Positions 62,701 through 64,000 of a DNA stretch of 64,000 nucleotides are shown piece by piece. A program made the position numbers and the translations under genes. The notes beneath the pieces were generated by a model, which saw only the letters and a program-made list of their open reading frames with translations, was not told the origin of the DNA and did not search any database. Within the stretch, counting starts at the first letter, position 1; every line of letters begins with the position of its first letter. Source of the DNA: Bacteroidetes bacterium GWF2_33_38 (lineage in GTDB: Bacteria; Bacteroidota; Bacteroidia; Bacteroidales; GWF2-33-38); the NCBI GenBank assembly GCA_001769505.1, contig MEOF01000049.1, forward strand, positions 102,563-166,562, given 5' to 3'.

Positions 62701-63393
62701 AGGAATGGTTATGTATGCGTTACCTGAAAAAATTTCGTCATCAGTTTTGAATGTTGCATTTAACATATATGTAAATGCTCCCACAACTTCATTATCAATA
62801 GCTAATCGTATAGGAATAAAGGCAGAGTCGCTTGAATCTAAATTAATGATATTTCCTTGTGCAGAAATGATGTTCCATCCTGTTGGTGCTGTAAATGTAA
62901 GTTCTCCACTAATCGATTTTGATTTATAATTTACAATTTTAAGCACATTAAAATACAAAGAATCGGGACTTTGGGTAACATTTGTTTTAATAAACTCCAT
63001 TAAAACTGTATCAGAAAAAGTTGTATTAATTGTTGTAAAATAATTATTTCCATTTATTGTCCCATCGGGCAACACTTCCAATCTACTATCAGAGTCTAAA
63101 TTTACAGATTCATTCTTTATTGTTTCAACATCCGAAGAATCTGGATTATTCGAATTATTAATCGAATCCAAATTACTTGATACTTGTTCTTCGGCTAAGC
63201 TTTTATTCGTAAAATCGCTAATTGTATCTTTTGAAGAACGACTAGTATCAGATAATTCGTTTACATCTTGAAAACTAAGTGTATCATCAGGAAGTCCTAA
63301 ATCCAAAGACAAACTGTCGGTAGTTTGAGCAAATACAGTCAAATTACCAATAACTAAAAAAACAACAAATATATATTTCACTAAATAATGCAA
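59704..63393 (-). CDS. Large outer-membrane/cell-surface protein with barrel, carboxypeptidase-like and SPOR-like parts
   Basis: A 1229-residue envelope protein. A signal peptide (YIFVVFLVIGNLTVFAQ) and an Ser/Asp-rich low-complexity linker come first. Next are beta-sandwich domains (VNYKSKSISGELTFTAPTGW, IKISNKGNTTETIKLEY). A long series of amphipathic strands from about 380 to 880 looks like a large outer-membrane beta-barrel, reminiscent of ushers. Then come SdrD-B/carboxypeptidase-regulatory-like domains (INIICFNDLNGNKIKDENEP, VRVTATNSIGESYSALTDKNGDY). The last 90 residues resemble a SPOR domain (GIVFKVQLFSESSVKKTYG, FIYLVGSYTNYEQVKNFLQD). I do not recognise the whole architecture as a named family. 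It lies upstream of tonB on the same strand. Confidence 0.6.
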   Translation of the reverse strand: MHYLVKYIFVVFLVIGNLTVFAQTTDSLSLDLGLPDDTLSFQDVNELSDTSRSSKDTISDFTNKSLAEEQVSSNLDSINNSNNPDSSDVETIKNESVNLDSDSRLEVLPDGTINGNNYFTTINTTFSDTVLMEFIKTNVTQSPDSLYFNVLKIVNYKSKSISGELTFTAPTGWNIISAQGNIINLDSSDSAFIPIRLAIDNEVVGAFTYMLNATFKTDDEIFSGNAYITIPGKRYWDMGVDKSIVVFNQYYDNEDLQIKISNKGNTTETIKLEYKVGALLLVEGVDEFSSSSYITLQNNKDTLVKVRVKFNNSLSYDEQQQLSQNWKESSVEIIASTFDKKIKKSIWFKKLKSSYVAQELSASPLNVSVTLSDLLSGQNIRLNTQVFGAILFPEDHNFSYSVNLMGFGLESNLIKDFDFNRRLRYTFIYQHDKLLIRAGNNIAGGGYGVGYTGYGFIAKYKIDKTSNLSLGATRANSYNAYSGFVRYSKKIFKIGLRTGLSVATNPSSNQNAYSASVGASFPLLKLNSFSFDVYKLSTSLSTFFENDTLSSGFGYNLGYSFHYKKFNFAVNYRDYMKFARKIGQQIVARSGYQFKNNLKLIFQFDRRKSFYDISKYNLDTKSLYSINDFGRITFNIHTNNSISYGIGPQYASYIRQSLENSTLFISTTKTYNPKIYLSVNKSISKRKSISVYLTTGLSYINYNTEDPSIAAISMKNKGTYSFGSTYNTKYWRLTVGYNMGSVTDMWSYLNYHMMFPNYDIESVMTESIVLRPYYERAIFNNKGRTQFMANYTYYMPSGRENLTLSSVNYFFLNNGWSASINANMYMGSVVDKEYGRITTKNINVQLGVKKSFDIQQPRLKFYDLNIICFNDLNGNKIKDENEPPLPNIQISFERLTVSDDMDEQNVLKTNFALVELVTSPDGETFYGNIPQGRYKVQFFPLFNMHDLYNVNGNEQTVVILSDNTTLFVPYAETYKLKGRVIVERDEFSSEGNVLIEGIRVTATNSIGESYSALTDKNGDYVLSVPQAQTYVVKVNNVFGEQFMCEKDEYSVHFNGIKVIKLDFKFIEKKRKVNFNSNIDQFYIFKSLSTSQVPSDIKKGVKNFDADIDTSAVLNYVDVILDTQNKLNKPKASDVIPISKIEEEGIVFKVQLFSESSVKKTYGDFKSFPKVTCIDGETGGFIYLVGSYTNYEQVKNFLQDVQDLGFGEAKIVPFKDSLKISLQEAGVENE

Positions 63394-63655
63394 CTCAACT
63401 TGAATTAATCCACTAAAATAATAAATAATTCTAATTTATATATATGAATTTAAAAATACTATGAATTTTTTTATGTGAGTCAGCATATCTTCCTATTAAA
63501 GAAAGATATATAAGCACTTGTCAGGGAAAACGCTTTATAAATTTTATCTAAATAAATTTCATTGTTATTTATCTGAACAACAGGCATTAACGCCATATTT
63601 AAATTCCTCGCAAGGAAGCTTAAATTCACAGAATTGAAAGTTTTTCCTTAACGCT

Positions 63656-63799
63656 TACCAATTACGATTCAATGTAACCGACACAATTTAAAAATAAGAT
63701 TCCCGCTTTTGCGGGGATGTGGTAATTTTTTGAGGCACATTCCCTTGAAAAAGGGAATCTAAAAAATCACATATGTGTCATATGAAAATAGAATTGGTA
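63656..63799. mobile_element. MITE-like element, copy 2
   Basis: Same length, termini (TACCAATT/AATTGGTA) and hairpins as 34281-34424, with about 5 or 6 differences. One of them changes an A-U pair of the CCCGC-TTTT-GCGGG hairpin to a U-G wobble, so the fold is kept. TTAAC occurs shortly before and right after the element. The remainder of the 607-base gap 63394-64000 is AT-rich. It holds one AACTTTGACAAAGTT palindrome (63871-63885) and an open frame at the window end. Confidence 0.8.
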
Positions 63800-63808
63800 T
63801 TAACTATG

Positions 63809-64000
63809 TCAAGTGTTAAAATTAACATTAACAATAGTTCGTTTAGTTTTCATATTATACTGACAATCAAAACTTTGACAAAGTTGTGTTAATTTTATTA
63901 AACTACTGAATATTAAGCATTTACAATTATCATAAAAATAACTCATATATAACTCCCCTGTTTCAATATGAGCATAAAATACCCCATCCCTTATTTTAGG
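63809..64000 (-). CDS. Possible partial ORF at window end
   Basis: The minus strand is open for 63 codons from the window edge to a stop at 63809-63811. It reads GVFYAHIETGELYMSYFYDN early and VNVNFNT at the end. It contains the palindrome at 63871-63885, which argues against coding. No family recognised. The true 5' part, if any, is outside the window. Confidence 0.2.
   Translation of the reverse strand, partial: PKIRDGVFYAHIETGELYMSYFYDNCKCLIFSSLIKLTQLCQSFDCQYNMKTKRTIVNVNFNT

Overview
The window looks like chromosomal DNA of an AT-rich member of the Bacteroidota. Three proteins carry type IX secretion (T9SS) or gliding-type C-terminal sorting domains. Several genes are preceded by the Bacteroidota -7 box TAnnTTTG. 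The gene set is also typical of the phylum: SprB/PKD repeat adhesin, paired M16 peptidases, bactofilin-AtpZ, DUF4340, SiaB/SiaC. No rRNA, tRNA, CRISPR array or prophage was recognised.

Layout. 0-2 kb: an ammonium transporter (cut by the window edge) behind an outer-membrane barrel gene. 2.2-5.4 kb: accessory DNA with an ImmA/IrrE-DUF4411 pair between imperfect direct repeats, then a Cys-rich orphan gene. 5.4-24 kb: mostly core genes. These are a NarX/NarL-like two-component pair, a biotin-dependent carboxyltransferase, a CDF transporter, DUF4340, SDR and nitroreductase proteins, lipA, a T9SS-secreted beta-propeller protein, gapA, bactofilin-atpZ, and the yceD-rpmF-plsX-fabH cluster. 24-31 kb: a SiaC regulator with a tandem double-SiaB kinase, a T9SS type B protein and an active/inactive M16 peptidase pair. 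31.3-37.6 kb: the main accessory region. It holds YefM-YoeB with a readable operator, an NfeD-like/flotillin pair, an XRE gene broken by a MITE-like element, and three gene segments behind metG. 37.6-47.4 kb: metG, a porin, two glycosyltransferases, TolC plus membrane-fusion protein, tsaB and tatD. 47.4-63.4 kb: a 2483-residue SprB/PKD adhesin, a PAP2-like membrane protein, rpoN, asnS, tonB and a 1229-residue envelope protein. 63.4-64 kb: a second copy of the MITE-like element.

The most unusual signal is at about 34.7-37.5 kb. Three consecutive minus-strand segments behind metG are each bounded by a 12-13 base inverted pair ending in GTT/AAC. This is the R'/R'' relation of integron gene cassettes, here without an integrase gene (a CALIN-type array). 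The cargo is an unknown protein, a PIN toxin with a 51-residue partner, and a lipoprotein. The array lies between the real metG 3' end and a diverged relic of a metG 3' end, and two of its junctions carry near-identical multi-hairpin elements.

The accessory genes mostly suggest stability or defence functions (ImmA-DUF4411, YefM-YoeB, PIN pair, broken XRE). The core part is dominated by cell-envelope biogenesis, lipid synthesis and surface adhesion.
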